Source of the DNA: Fibrobacter sp.
GTDB lineage: Bacteria > Fibrobacterota > Fibrobacteria > Fibrobacterales > Fibrobacteraceae
Length of the DNA: 33,811 bases
Reading direction: 5' to 3'
Assembly (NCBI GenBank): GCA_024398875.1
Contig: JAKSIJ010000020.1
Coordinates: 1 to 33,811 of the forward strand
The position numbers and the translations under genes were made by a program. The notes below the pieces were generated by a model. The model was given only the letters and a program-made list of their open reading frames with translations. It did no database searches and was not told the DNA's origin. Below are positions 23,958 to 30,954 of the stretch, piece by piece. How positions within the stretch are numbered: position 1 is the stretch's first letter; every line of letters starts with the position of its first letter.

Positions 23958-23990
23958 GGGCTTCAAGGTGGAACGGTTTTAGTCCGTTCA
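23958..23990 (+). repeat. Right 33-base direct repeat flanking the ATPase cassette
   Basis: Second copy of the TraB/GumN 3' end: it still encodes GFKVERF and a TAG (23980-23982) although no gene reads into it. Its last three bases (TCA, 23988-23990) are the stop codon of the convergent sigma54 activator, so this copy is the one joined to the ancestral right flank. Confidence 0.95.
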
Positions 23991-25319
23991 GATGTTTTTG
24001 ATGTCGATGCCCAGGCGGGTGAGGCGATTGTAGAGGGCTGTGCGGAGCATTCCCAGTTTCTGCGCCGTCTTGCTGATGGATTTGTTGTTCCGGCGGATGT
24101 GCTCGATGAGGTAATCCCGTTCCTCTTCCAGCTGGAGGTTGCGGAACTCTTCGTAGTTGGCGGCGCGAGAGGTGGCGGAAGATTCGCCCGCAGCGACTTC
24201 ATTCCATTCATCAATCCTGAAATCTTCAGGCTGTAGCACGCCTGGGTCGTTGAAGCAGAGCGCTTGCTGAATGACGTTTTCCAGCTCGCGGATGTTGCCT
24301 GGCCAGTGATGCTCTTGCAGTTTTTGCAGCGCCTCTGGAGAAAGGCTGTAGGGCTCGCCGGCAGGGGCGTATTGCTTGATGAAGTAGTTGGCCAAATCCT
24401 CGATGTCTTCCTTCCGTTCCCGCAGTGGCGAAAGATGGACGGGAATCACATTGAGGCGGTAGTAGAGATCTTCGCGGAAGCGCTTTTCCAGAATTTCTTC
24501 ACGCAGGTCCCGATTGGTGGCGGCAATAATCCGCACGTCGATATGCTTCGTCTTGTTGGCCCCAATAGGTCGGATTTCATGGTTCTGGATGACGCGGAGA
24601 AGTTTTACCTGGGCGTGGAGAGGCATGTCGCCAATCTCATCTAAAAAGATGGCCCCGCCATCCGCTTCTTCAAAAAGTCCGATGCGTTCACTTTGCGCTC
24701 CTGTGAAGGCTCCGCGGGTGTGGCCGAAGAGCTCGCTTTCGAAAAGAGCGTCGGGAATGGCGCTGCAGTTCACCACCACAAACTTGTCGTACATGCAGGC
24801 GATGGCGCGGGCGATAAGGTCTTTTCCGACGCCGCTTTCCCCTTGGATGAGGACAGGCCCGTTGTTCAGAATGGCGCGCTCCACCGTTTTTCGTAGGCTC
24901 TGCATGGCGTCGCTTTTCCCCACCAGATGACTCATGCGCTCCTGGAATGTTTCTCTGGCGGCGAGGATTTCCCGCAGCTTGGAGATTTTGCTCATGAGGT
25001 GGAGCTGGACGGCTTCGGTGGAAAGAATGATGTCGAAAAGTTTTTCGGGGCGGCTGGTGTAGGGCTCCGGATTTTTCGCGTAGGCGAGAATCATGGAGCC
25101 TGGATTTTTTTCGCGGAGGAGCAAGAGCGCGGAGGCACTTTCCTCAGGGAAGGAATCCAAATCCCAAATGACGATGGGGGAGGTTTGGATTTTATTGGCT
25201 GATTTACGTCGGGGGTAGCAATCGGTATGAATTTCCAAATCATAGTTCACGGAAGAAAGTACATCTTGCACAAAGGAGGATGTGGCGGTTTCTTTCGTGA
25301 AAAAATCGATGGAAAACAT
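23988..25319 (-). CDS. Sigma54-dependent transcriptional activator with atypical receiver-like domain
   Basis: A 443-residue bacterial enhancer-binding protein. Residues 1-115 look like a degenerate receiver: IVIWDLDSF may hold the phosphoacceptor strand, but the conserved Lys of the fifth strand seems absent (FDIILSTEAVQL). The AAA+ domain has Walker A GESGVGKD (160-167), the sigma54-contacting GAFTGA (203-208), Walker B FLDEIGD (225-231), ATNRDL, and RFREDLYYRLNV with the arginine fingers. A Fis-type helix-turn-helix ends the protein (SISKTAQKLGMLRTALYNRL, about 412-431). It would open RpoN promoters, but no target is evident here. No kinase gene is adjacent. No ribosome site precedes the ATG; a heptamer-repeat array containing a promoter lies directly upstream. 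Confidence 0.92.
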   Translation of the reverse strand: MFSIDFFTKETATSSFVQDVLSSVNYDLEIHTDCYPRRKSANKIQTSPIVIWDLDSFPEESASALLLLREKNPGSMILAYAKNPEPYTSRPEKLFDIILSTEAVQLHLMSKISKLREILAARETFQERMSHLVGKSDAMQSLRKTVERAILNNGPVLIQGESGVGKDLIARAIACMYDKFVVVNCSAIPDALFESELFGHTRGAFTGAQSERIGLFEEADGGAIFLDEIGDMPLHAQVKLLRVIQNHEIRPIGANKTKHIDVRIIAATNRDLREEILEKRFREDLYYRLNVIPVHLSPLRERKEDIEDLANYFIKQYAPAGEPYSLSPEALQKLQEHHWPGNIRELENVIQQALCFNDPGVLQPEDFRIDEWNEVAAGESSATSRAANYEEFRNLQLEEERDYLIEHIRRNNKSISKTAQKLGMLRTALYNRLTRLGIDIKNI

Positions 25320-25320
25320 G

Positions 25321-25362
25321 ACAATTTATAATTTAAAATTCAAAATTCACAATTAAGAATTA
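25321..25362. repeat. Six tandem AT-rich heptamers abutting the sigma54 activator start
   Basis: Read on the plus strand the units are ACAATTT, ATAATTT, AAAATTC, AAAATTC, ACAATTA and AGAATTA, consensus AnAATTn, with a perfect 7-base period. The array begins two bases from the activator start codon (25317-25319). It contains the candidate promoter of that gene. Confidence 0.8.
25325..25352 (-). promoter_or_regulatory. Candidate promoter of the sigma54 activator inside heptamer repeats
   Basis: On the minus strand TTGTGA (25352-25347) and TATAAA (25330-25325) are separated by 16 bases. Only five bases separate the -10 box from the ATG, so a leaderless message is possible. Both boxes are built from the heptamer units. 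Confidence 0.4.
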
Positions 25363-25392
25363 GGTTGCTGACGAGACGCTCTGCCAGATGTA

Positions 25393-25427
25393 ATTCTGCA
25401 TTCTGCATTCATCATTCTGCATTGTAA
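25393..25427. repeat. Second heptamer array (ATTCTGC type)
   Basis: Five heptamers in perfect register: ATTCTGC, ATTCTGC, ATTCATC, ATTCTGC, ATTGTAA. It shares the ATTnnnn phase with the first array, separated from it by about 30 bases of ordinary sequence. It leads directly into the 13-bp hairpin. The small open frames across it have no ribosome site. Confidence 0.75.
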
Positions 25428-25452
25428 ATAATTTGCTCTGCAAATTATTTAC
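25424..25452. repeat. Perfect 13-bp inverted repeat overlapping the proC stop
   Basis: GTAAATAATTTGC (25424-25436) pairs perfectly with GCAAATTATTTAC (25440-25452) around a TCT loop. It covers the proC stop codon (25445-25447). No T-tract follows on the minus strand, so it is not a normal terminator; it may stabilise or process the rho-proC transcript, or mark the end of a small dispersed element. Confidence 0.75.
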
Positions 25453-26251
25453 CCAATTCTTTGCTGCGGTTGGTGCCGGCTTCGATGGCGTTGATGACGG
25501 AGGCACGGAAACCGCCATCTTCCAGAGCCTTGACGCCAGCAATCGTGGTGCCTGCAGGGGAGCAGACCATGGCGCAGAGGTCACTGGGGCTCTTGCCAGA
25601 TTGCTTTGCCAGTTCCACGCTGCCTTCAATGGTGCCGAGGGCGAGTTTCAGCGCCACATCCCGAGAGAGGCCGCAACGCACACCGCCGCGGGTGAGTGCT
25701 TCGATGAACTCGAAGACGTAGGCGGGGGCACTACCGGAAAGTCCGGTGACGGCGTCCATGTTGGATTCCAGCACGCGGCAGGTAACGCCGATGTTTCCGA
25801 AAATGGATTCCGCCAGGGCGAGGGTTGCTTCAGAGACGCCGTCGGTGGCAAGCGCCACCGTGCCCCTGCCCACTGTAAGCGGCAGGTTCGGCATCACGCG
25901 GAGAACCTGATTCTTTGCGCCGAGCACGTCCGTCAAAGCCTTGCGGGTAACGCCCGCCATGATGCTGATGAAAGTCTTCACGCCCTTATTGGCGGCCACT
26001 GCCTTCTTCCATTCGGCGCCAACCACCTTGAAAATCTGGGGCTTTACGCAGAGGAAAGTGACGTCCGCCTTCTTCAAACCTTCGGCAAAACTCTTCACGC
26101 GAACAGCGCCCAACTTGACGGTGGCTTCTGCAGCCTTGTCGTTCGGGTCAAAGAAGAAGATGCTGTTTGCAGCAGTGCCAGCGTTCAAAAGTCCGCGGAG
26201 AATGGCTCCGCCCATATTGCCTACACCGGCAAAAAAGATTTTGTTTGCCAT
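25445..26251 (-). CDS. proC: Pyrroline-5-carboxylate reductase ProC
   Basis: A 268-residue enzyme that reduces pyrroline-5-carboxylate to proline with NAD(P)H. I start at ATG 26251 so the protein begins MANKIFFAGVGNMGGAI, the usual N-terminal dinucleotide-binding loop; a further ATG at 26263 lies inside rho. Other signatures are CVKPQIF, MPNLPLTVGRGTVAL and the C-terminal SGSAPAYVFEFIEAL and MVCSPAGTTIAGVKALEDGG, the ProC active-site region. It follows rho by four bases, so the two are probably co-transcribed. The 3' end runs into a 13-bp hairpin and heptamer repeats. Confidence 0.96.
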   Translation of the reverse strand: MANKIFFAGVGNMGGAILRGLLNAGTAANSIFFFDPNDKAAEATVKLGAVRVKSFAEGLKKADVTFLCVKPQIFKVVGAEWKKAVAANKGVKTFISIMAGVTRKALTDVLGAKNQVLRVMPNLPLTVGRGTVALATDGVSEATLALAESIFGNIGVTCRVLESNMDAVTGLSGSAPAYVFEFIEALTRGGVRCGLSRDVALKLALGTIEGSVELAKQSGKSPSDLCAMVCSPAGTTIAGVKALEDGGFRASVINAIEAGTNRSKELGK

Positions 26252-26255
26252 TTTG

Positions 26256-28199
26256 TTACCCATTCATGGATGTTAAAAATTCTTTGTTGGATTCGAACAA
26301 CTTCATCTTGTCCCGCATGAATTCCATGATTTCCACAGTGGTCATATCCTGCAGGTAGCGGCGGAGAATCCACACGCGGCGAAGTTCCTCTTCGTTGAGG
26401 AGCAGTTCTTCCTTGCGGGTGCCGGACTTGAAAATGTCGATGGCGGGCCAGATGCGCTTTTCGGCGATGCGGCGGTCCAGTACCAATTCCATGTTACCCG
26501 TGCCCTTGAATTCTTCAAAGATCACTTCATCCATGCGGCTTCCGGTTTCAATCAATGCGGTGCCGATGATGGTGAGGGAGCCTCCGTTTTCAATCTTACG
26601 GGCGGCACCGAAGAAGCGCTTGGGGCGGTGCATGGCGTTGGCGTCCACACCACCGCTCAAAATCTTGCCGGAGTGGGGAATCACCACGTTGTTGGCGCGG
26701 GCGAAACGCGTGATGGAATCCAGAAGGATTACCACGTCGCTGCCCTGTTCCACCAGGCGCTTTGCCTTTTCCAGAACCATGTCGGCCACCTTGATGTGAC
26801 GTTCAGGAGGTTCGTCGAAGGTGGAGGCCAGCACTTCGGCCTGAATGGTCTTGCCTGCATGAGAGGCGTCGTCTTTCAAACGGTCCACCAGCTTGCGCAT
26901 CTCCGTCACTTCTTCCGGGCGTTCGTCGATGAGGAGCACCATGAGTTTCACTTCCGGATGGTTCACCGTCAAAGCCTGCGTCACGTTTTGGAGGAGAACG
27001 GTCTTACCGGTGCGGGGAGGTGCGAGAATGATACTGCGCTGACCCTTTCCGATGGGTGTGAAGAGGTTCATGATGCGGGTGCTGTATTCGTCCTTCTTCC
27101 ATTCCAGATTCAGCTTTTCGATGGGGTGGATGGGAGTGAGGTATTCGAAGGAGACACGGCGCTTGGTCTTTTCCGGAGTTTCGAAGTTTACGGTGTCGAT
27201 GCGCATGAGGGCGAAGTACTTTTCGCCATCCCGCGGCTGACGGACCTGGCCCGTAATGGTGTCGCCCATCTTCAAGTCGTAGCGGCGGATGATGTTGCGG
27301 CTGATGTAGATGTCGTCGGGGCCAGCCAGATAGTTGTGGTCCGGATTCCGAAGGAAGCCGTGGCCGCCTTCGGGAATGATTTCCAGTACGCCCTCGGTAT
27401 AGATGGGGCAGTCCTCGCCGGTAATGGAACTGAGGATGCTGTACACCAGAGCCTGCTTGCGCATTTTCTTGAAGTCGGGAATCTCCAGTTCCTCAGCCTG
27501 GCGCTGGAGTTCAAACATGGGGAGACCGCGAAGTTCCTTCCACTTGGCGCGGGCTGCGGCAACCTTCTCCGGGTCGGGCGGCGGCAGCTGGATGCTTTCG
27601 TCGATGAAGTCGTCCTGAGGGAGGTTCCGGTTGTGGCGGTTCTTGAACTTGTTGAACTTGTTGAATTTGCCGTTACCGTTGTTGTTGAAACGGTTTTGGC
27701 CATTCTGGTTGTTGAAATTTCCGTTGTTCCGCTGGCGGTTGTCGCCATTCTGGTTGTTGTGGTGGCCAGGTGCTGCGGCAACAGTAGTCTCTTCAGAGGG
27801 TTCTGCCACATTTTCGGCAGGGGCTTCCGGTGTTACCGTTTCTGCAGAGGGTTGGCCCACGTAGCCATCTTCCGCAATCACAATAGCGGCATCAAAGTTC
27901 TTGGGTTCGGCGGCAGTAAATTGCTCGGGAGCGTTCGCCGGTTCGGTGGCTCTACTTTTGTTTGCCTTAGGTTCCACGTCCATAGGGGCAGACGTCATCG
28001 GCTCGTCCATTTTAGTTTCGCTGCTAGTCTTTGCTTCTGCCTTTTTCGGGCGTCCTCTTCTCTTCTGCTGGGGGGCTTCATCACCGGGGATGGGTGCTGC
28101 CAAATCGCCCAACTTCTGGTAATCGATGGTTGCATCGGGAGAAACGGTATCGGATAATAACTGAACGCCTTTATCGGCTTTGCTCTTTGTTCTAGGCAC
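26256..28199 (-). CDS. rho: Transcription termination factor Rho with long Asn-rich N-terminal extension
   Basis: A 647-residue Rho, against 419 in E. coli. It starts with GTG at 28199, AAGGA lying eight bases upstream. The C-terminal half is standard: RNA-binding cold-shock fold with [14 protein letters not shown], then the RecA-type motor with Walker A PPRTGKT (394-400), [28 protein letters not shown] and [20 protein letters not shown]. The first 200 residues are unusual: an acidic/Pro-Ala region with an AT-hook-like KRRGRPKK (46-53), then residues 145-192 with 20 Asn among 48, interleaved with Gly, Gln, Lys, Arg and Phe. Such low-complexity inserts occur in several Rho lineages and may bind RNA or drive assembly. 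It is followed by proC. Confidence 0.97.
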   Translation of the reverse strand: MPRTKSKADKGVQLLSDTVSPDATIDYQKLGDLAAPIPGDEAPQQKRRGRPKKAEAKTSSETKMDEPMTSAPMDVEPKANKSRATEPANAPEQFTAAEPKNFDAAIVIAEDGYVGQPSAETVTPEAPAENVAEPSEETTVAAAPGHHNNQNGDNRQRNNGNFNNQNGQNRFNNNGNGKFNKFNKFKNRHNRNLPQDDFIDESIQLPPPDPEKVAAARAKWKELRGLPMFELQRQAEELEIPDFKKMRKQALVYSILSSITGEDCPIYTEGVLEIIPEGGHGFLRNPDHNYLAGPDDIYISRNIIRRYDLKMGDTITGQVRQPRDGEKYFALMRIDTVNFETPEKTKRRVSFEYLTPIHPIEKLNLEWKKDEYSTRIMNLFTPIGKGQRSIILAPPRTGKTVLLQNVTQALTVNHPEVKLMVLLIDERPEEVTEMRKLVDRLKDDASHAGKTIQAEVLASTFDEPPERHIKVADMVLEKAKRLVEQGSDVVILLDSITRFARANNVVIPHSGKILSGGVDANAMHRPKRFFGAARKIENGGSLTIIGTALIETGSRMDEVIFEEFKGTGNMELVLDRRIAEKRIWPAIDIFKSGTRKEELLLNEEELRRVWILRRYLQDMTTVEIMEFMRDKMKLFESNKEFLTSMNG

Positions 28200-28244
28200 G
28201 AGATGTTCCTTTTTTCTGCTCTATGTAATAAAGGGGAAAATAGT

Positions 28245-28271
28245 GAGCCGGGCTAAAAATTTAGACGGCTC
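28245..28271 (-). promoter_or_regulatory. Hairpin in the rho 5' leader
   Basis: GAGCCG (28245-28250) pairs with CGGCTC (28266-28271). An inner CTAA/TTAG stem (28253-28256 with 28261-28264) stacks above an asymmetric internal loop. It lies about 45-70 bases before the rho GTG. Rho genes are often controlled through their leaders, so a role in rho autoregulation is possible but unproven. Confidence 0.35.
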
Positions 28272-28386
28272 TGTAATAATTGAGTTCTATCTCAGAACGG
28301 CCTTAAAGTAGCAAAAAAAAAGGCTTTTGTCACTACGAAAATGGCTGATTTGGAAAAATTGTCAGTAAATTGACATTCCGAATATC

Positions 28387-28392
28387 TATATT
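28387..28392 (+). promoter_or_regulatory. Candidate -10 box of folK, leaderless geometry
   Basis: TATATT at 28387-28392 is followed by six bases (GAGGTT) and the GTG start of folK at 28399, the same spacing as at nspC. TTGTCA (28359-28364) is a distant, poorly spaced -35 candidate. Confidence 0.4.
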
Positions 28393-28398
28393 GAGGTT

Positions 28399-28908
28399 GT
28401 GGAATCATTGGATCGTGTATTCATCGCCCTAGGTAGCAATTTGGCTCCCCGCTCCCGTCGATTGGCGGAGGGTCGTGAGATGCTGTCGAAGATTGCCAGC
28501 GGCGGTTGGATGGAAAGTCCCATTTACGAAACGCCTCCTGTAGGCCCCGAAGGTCAGGGCCCCTACTTTAACCAGGTGGTGAGTTTCTGGTATTCGGGCA
28601 CCCCTACGCGTCTTCTCCACTATCTAAAGGGTTCCGAACTCCTGCTTGGCCGTAAGCCCCGGGGGCATTGGAATTCCCGTGAAATTGATTTGGATTTGCT
28701 GTATTACGGCAACAAGGTGATGACGGGGCGGCCCACCATCCCTCATGCCGAAATCCCCAAGCGCCAGTTTGTGCTGGTTCCCTTGAACGATATTGCTCCT
28801 GATTGGGTGGATCCCCTTTGCAGCGCTCCTGTGAAGAATTTGCTCGCTGACCTTCTTTCCCGGGAGGGCAAGATTCCCTTCCGCACCATTACAGGGGAGG
28901 AAAACTGA
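28399..28908 (+). CDS. folK: 2-amino-4-hydroxy-6-hydroxymethyldihydropteridine pyrophosphokinase FolK
   Basis: A 169-residue HPPK that transfers pyrophosphate from ATP to the pterin precursor in folate synthesis. Motifs: FIALGSNLAPR at the N-terminus, YETPPVGPEGQGPYFNQVV, REIDLDLLYYG with the metal-binding aspartates, and IPHAEIPKRQFVLVPLNDIAPD. It starts with GTG at 28399; an in-frame TTG at 28408 is an alternative with a rather distant AGG. The stop shares one base with the deoxynucleoside kinase start (TGATG), so the two are coupled. The folK, kinase, panC order recalls clusters seen in other anaerobic phyla. Confidence 0.95.
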   Translation: MESLDRVFIALGSNLAPRSRRLAEGREMLSKIASGGWMESPIYETPPVGPEGQGPYFNQVVSFWYSGTPTRLLHYLKGSELLLGRKPRGHWNSREIDLDLLYYGNKVMTGRPTIPHAEIPKRQFVLVPLNDIAPDWVDPLCSAPVKNLLADLLSREGKIPFRTITGEEN

Positions 28909-29567
28909 TGTTGACTACATTGGCTGAAAAGGGTGTTCACTTTCTGGCGATTGAAGGTGTCATCGGCGCAGGGAAGACGACCCTTGCCCGCATGATTGCC
29001 GAACGCTGGAATGCCCTCTGCATTGAGGAAAACTATCAGGAAAACCCCTTCCTGGAGAAGTTCTACGAGAATCCGGAACCCTACGCCTTCCAGACGCAGC
29101 TGTTCTTCTTGATGGACCGCCACAAGCAGCTCCAGAACTCCGCCCTCCAGAGCGACTTGTTCCATGACCTTTTGGTGAGCGACTACACCTACGACAAGGA
29201 CCAGATTTTTGCGGCTCAGAACCTCTCCGATAGCGAATATGCCATGTACGAGCAGGTGGCCAAGTCCTTGGACAAGGATGTTCCTAGACCCGACCTGGTG
29301 GTTTACCTCCAGGCAAGTGTGCCCACACTCCTCAGCCGCATCAAGGCCCGTGGTCGCGCTATGGAAAAGGCCATTGAAGGCAACTACCTCAAAGATTTGC
29401 AGGAACGCTATGACCACCACTTTTGGCATTACGCCAGCGCCCCTGTGTTGATTATCAATACGGACAATATTGACTTTGTCCACAATGAAGCCCACCTGCA
29501 GATGGTGCTAGACGCTATTGCGGCTTGCCCCAAGCAGACGACTTATTTTGTTCCCGAAAGTAATTAA
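28908..29567 (+). CDS. Deoxynucleoside kinase (dNK/dGK family)
   Basis: A 219-residue P-loop kinase that phosphorylates deoxynucleosides for salvage. Walker A GVIGAGKTT (17-25) is followed by the substrate-binding EENYQENPFLEKFYENP, FQTQLFFLMDRHKQL, the DR(S/Y)-type region read here as VSDYTYDKDQIFA, and the LID-type RIKARGRAMEK. Substrate preference (deoxyadenosine, deoxyguanosine or deoxycytidine) cannot be fixed by eye. It overlaps folK by one base and is followed by panC after nine bases. Confidence 0.9.
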   Translation: MLTTLAEKGVHFLAIEGVIGAGKTTLARMIAERWNALCIEENYQENPFLEKFYENPEPYAFQTQLFFLMDRHKQLQNSALQSDLFHDLLVSDYTYDKDQIFAAQNLSDSEYAMYEQVAKSLDKDVPRPDLVVYLQASVPTLLSRIKARGRAMEKAIEGNYLKDLQERYDHHFWHYASAPVLIINTDNIDFVHNEAHLQMVLDAIAACPKQTTYFVPESN

Positions 29568-29576
29568 GAAGGTTAT

Positions 29577-30428
29577 ATGAAAATCATTAATTCAATCGAA
29601 GAAATGCGCGCTACTTTGGCTCCCTTGGCCAAGGCGGGCAAGGTGATTGGCCTTGTGCCTACCATGGGGGCTCTCCATGATGGCCACGGCTCCCTCATCA
29701 AGACTTCGGTGAAAGAATGTGACGTAACGGTTGTCAGTGTATTTTTGAACCCCATCCAGTTTGGCAAGAACGAGGATTTGGACAAGTATCCCAAGCGTTT
29801 GGAGGCCGATGCAAAGTTGGCCGAGTCCATTGGCGCGGACTTTGTTTTTGCCCCCAGTGTTCAGGAGATGTATCCGGAAGGAGACCCTCTTACGCTGGTT
29901 CGCGACGAATCTCTGGAATGCCTTTATTGCGGCGCCTACCGTTCGGGCCATTTCCGCGGTGTGCTCACGGTGGTGGCAAAGCTCTTCCTCATTACCAAGG
30001 CGAACAAGGCCTATTTTGGCGAGAAGGATTACCAGCAGGTGTTCCTCATCGAGCGCATGGTGAAGGACTTGAACTTCGATATCGAAATTCACCGCGTGCC
30101 TATCGTGCGCGAGGCTTCGGGCATTGCCCTCTCCAGCCGGAATGAATACCTCACCCCGGAGGAGAAGGAACGCGCCCTCGGAATTTCCAAGGGCCTCGCT
30201 CAGGCGAAGGCCGCCTATGATGCTGGCGAACGTGGTGTGGCTCGCCTTCGGGACATTGTCCTCAAGGCTATTCTCGCATGCCACGGTCAGGTCCAGTACA
30301 TCGAGGTGGCGGACCAGAAGCGCCTGCAGAAATGCATGGGCATGCTGAAGGCGGACGAGAAGGCAGTCATCCTTGTGGCGGCATTCTTCGGCAAGACGCG
30401 GCTCATCGATAATATCGAGCTAGGTTAA
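29577..30428 (+). CDS. panC: Pantothenate synthetase PanC
   Basis: A 283-residue ATP-dependent ligase joining pantoate and beta-alanine on the way to coenzyme A. It has the HIGH-like nucleotide motif VPTMGALHDGHGSL (27-40), NPIQFGKNEDLDKYPK, YRSGHFRGVLTVVAKL, YFGEKDYQQ and the KMSKS-like SSRNEYL. AAGAAGG precedes the ATG at 29577. It is the last of the folK, kinase, panC group. panB and panD are not in the window, and no clear terminator follows. Confidence 0.97.
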   Translation: MKIINSIEEMRATLAPLAKAGKVIGLVPTMGALHDGHGSLIKTSVKECDVTVVSVFLNPIQFGKNEDLDKYPKRLEADAKLAESIGADFVFAPSVQEMYPEGDPLTLVRDESLECLYCGAYRSGHFRGVLTVVAKLFLITKANKAYFGEKDYQQVFLIERMVKDLNFDIEIHRVPIVREASGIALSSRNEYLTPEEKERALGISKGLAQAKAAYDAGERGVARLRDIVLKAILACHGQVQYIEVADQKRLQKCMGMLKADEKAVILVAAFFGKTRLIDNIELG

Positions 30429-30484
30429 TCGCGGCCTGAGAAACCCTGTTTTTGCTTAAATTTTCGTGATAATTCCGTTTGACG

Positions 30485-30510
30485 CGGCGCAATTTACTAT
30501 CTTTGCGCCG
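30485..30510. promoter_or_regulatory. Inverted repeat between panC and the Lys-rich gene
   Basis: CGGCGCAA (30485-30492) pairs with TTGCGCCG (30503-30510) across a 10-base AT loop. A TTGACG directly upstream (30479-30484) resembles a -35 box, but no good -10 is found 16-18 bases on. There is no T-tract, so an operator or leader hairpin is likelier than a terminator. Confidence 0.4.
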
Positions 30511-30545
30511 TCTATTTCCTATTCACATTTTCCAAGAGGTCTATT

Positions 30546-30848
30546 ATGGCAGAAGAAAAAGAAGTAAAATCCACAGAAGAAGTCAAACCTCAGGAACCGA
30601 AATCCCAAGAAAAGTCTGGAGCAAAGAAGGCCCCGGCCAAGAAGAAGCGCCCCTTTAACGGCAAGTTCAAGGGTGCCTCCCAGGCCAAGAAGCCTGCTAC
30701 CTTTAGTGATTCCCTGGAAGACCGTTTCCCCGCTCTGGCTGCAAAACTCAAGAAGCAGATTGAAGACGGCATCAAGCAGAAGATCAAGGACGCTCAGAAT
30801 GACCCCAAGGTCAAGGCAGCATCCAAGAAGTTTGCTGCTGAGAAGTAA
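30546..30848 (+). CDS. Small Lys/Ala-rich basic protein, unknown function
   Basis: A 100-residue, strongly basic protein with a good ribosome site (AAGAGG, six bases before the ATG). The first half is low complexity and histone H1-like (KSGAKKAPAKKKRPFNGKFKG). The second half has a short ordered part (SLEDRFPALAAKLKKQIED) and an amphipathic lysine-rich helix. No domain is recognised. The composition suggests nucleic-acid or ribosome binding, but that is inference. It is transcribed alone or with panC and is closed by a strong terminator. Confidence 0.8.
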   Translation: MAEEKEVKSTEEVKPQEPKSQEKSGAKKAPAKKKRPFNGKFKGASQAKKPATFSDSLEDRFPALAAKLKKQIEDGIKQKIKDAQNDPKVKAASKKFAAEK

Positions 30849-30882
30849 CTTCTCCTAACTTTGTAGTGAAAGTGTTGAAAGG

Positions 30883-30909
30883 GCCTGCGGACAAAACCGC
30901 GGGCTTTTT
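30883..30909 (+). terminator. Intrinsic terminator after the Lys-rich gene
   Basis: GCCTGCGG (30883-30890) pairs with CCGCGGGC (30897-30904), one T-G wobble, around ACAAAA, then five T residues (30905-30909). It lies 34 bases after the stop codon. Confidence 0.88.
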
Positions 30910-30954
30910 GTATGAAAGGAAAGATGTTTGATGGTCAGGAGTTTTTGTAAGCCC

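Larger units (their letters stand above)
22524..23990. mobile_element. Putative single-gene insertion flanked by 33-base direct repeats
   Basis: The AAA_14/DUF4143 gene and its promoter (unique part 22557-23957, 1,401 bases) lie between two near-identical 33-base repeats. Removing one repeat and the unique part would place the TraB/GumN stop five bases from the convergent end of the sigma54 activator, a plausible ancestral junction. Short inverted repeats CGTTCAAA (22551-22558) and TTTGAACG (23949-23956) sit at the edges. No transposase or integrase is encoded, so movement in trans or a recombination event must be assumed. The mobile nature is inference. Confidence 0.5.
28200..28398. other. 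Divergent intergenic region between rho and folK
   Basis: 199 bases, AT-rich. It holds a hairpin in the rho leader orientation (28245-28271), a smaller GTTCT/AGAAC stem near 28284-28298, a nine-base A-run and the folK -10 box. No convincing rho promoter was found by eye, and there is no coding potential. Confidence 0.5.

Noticed and set aside
22524-23990. Classical insertion sequence
   Set aside because: There is no transposase, the direct repeat (33 bases) is much longer than normal target duplications, and the only gene is an AAA_14/DUF4143 ATPase.
25321-25452. CRISPR-like array
   Set aside because: The repeats are contiguous heptamers without spacers, and no cas gene is present.
28399-30428. 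Horizontal transfer of the folK, kinase, panC group
   Set aside because: Base composition and codon use look like the neighbours, and similar orders occur in other phyla, so no special origin is needed.
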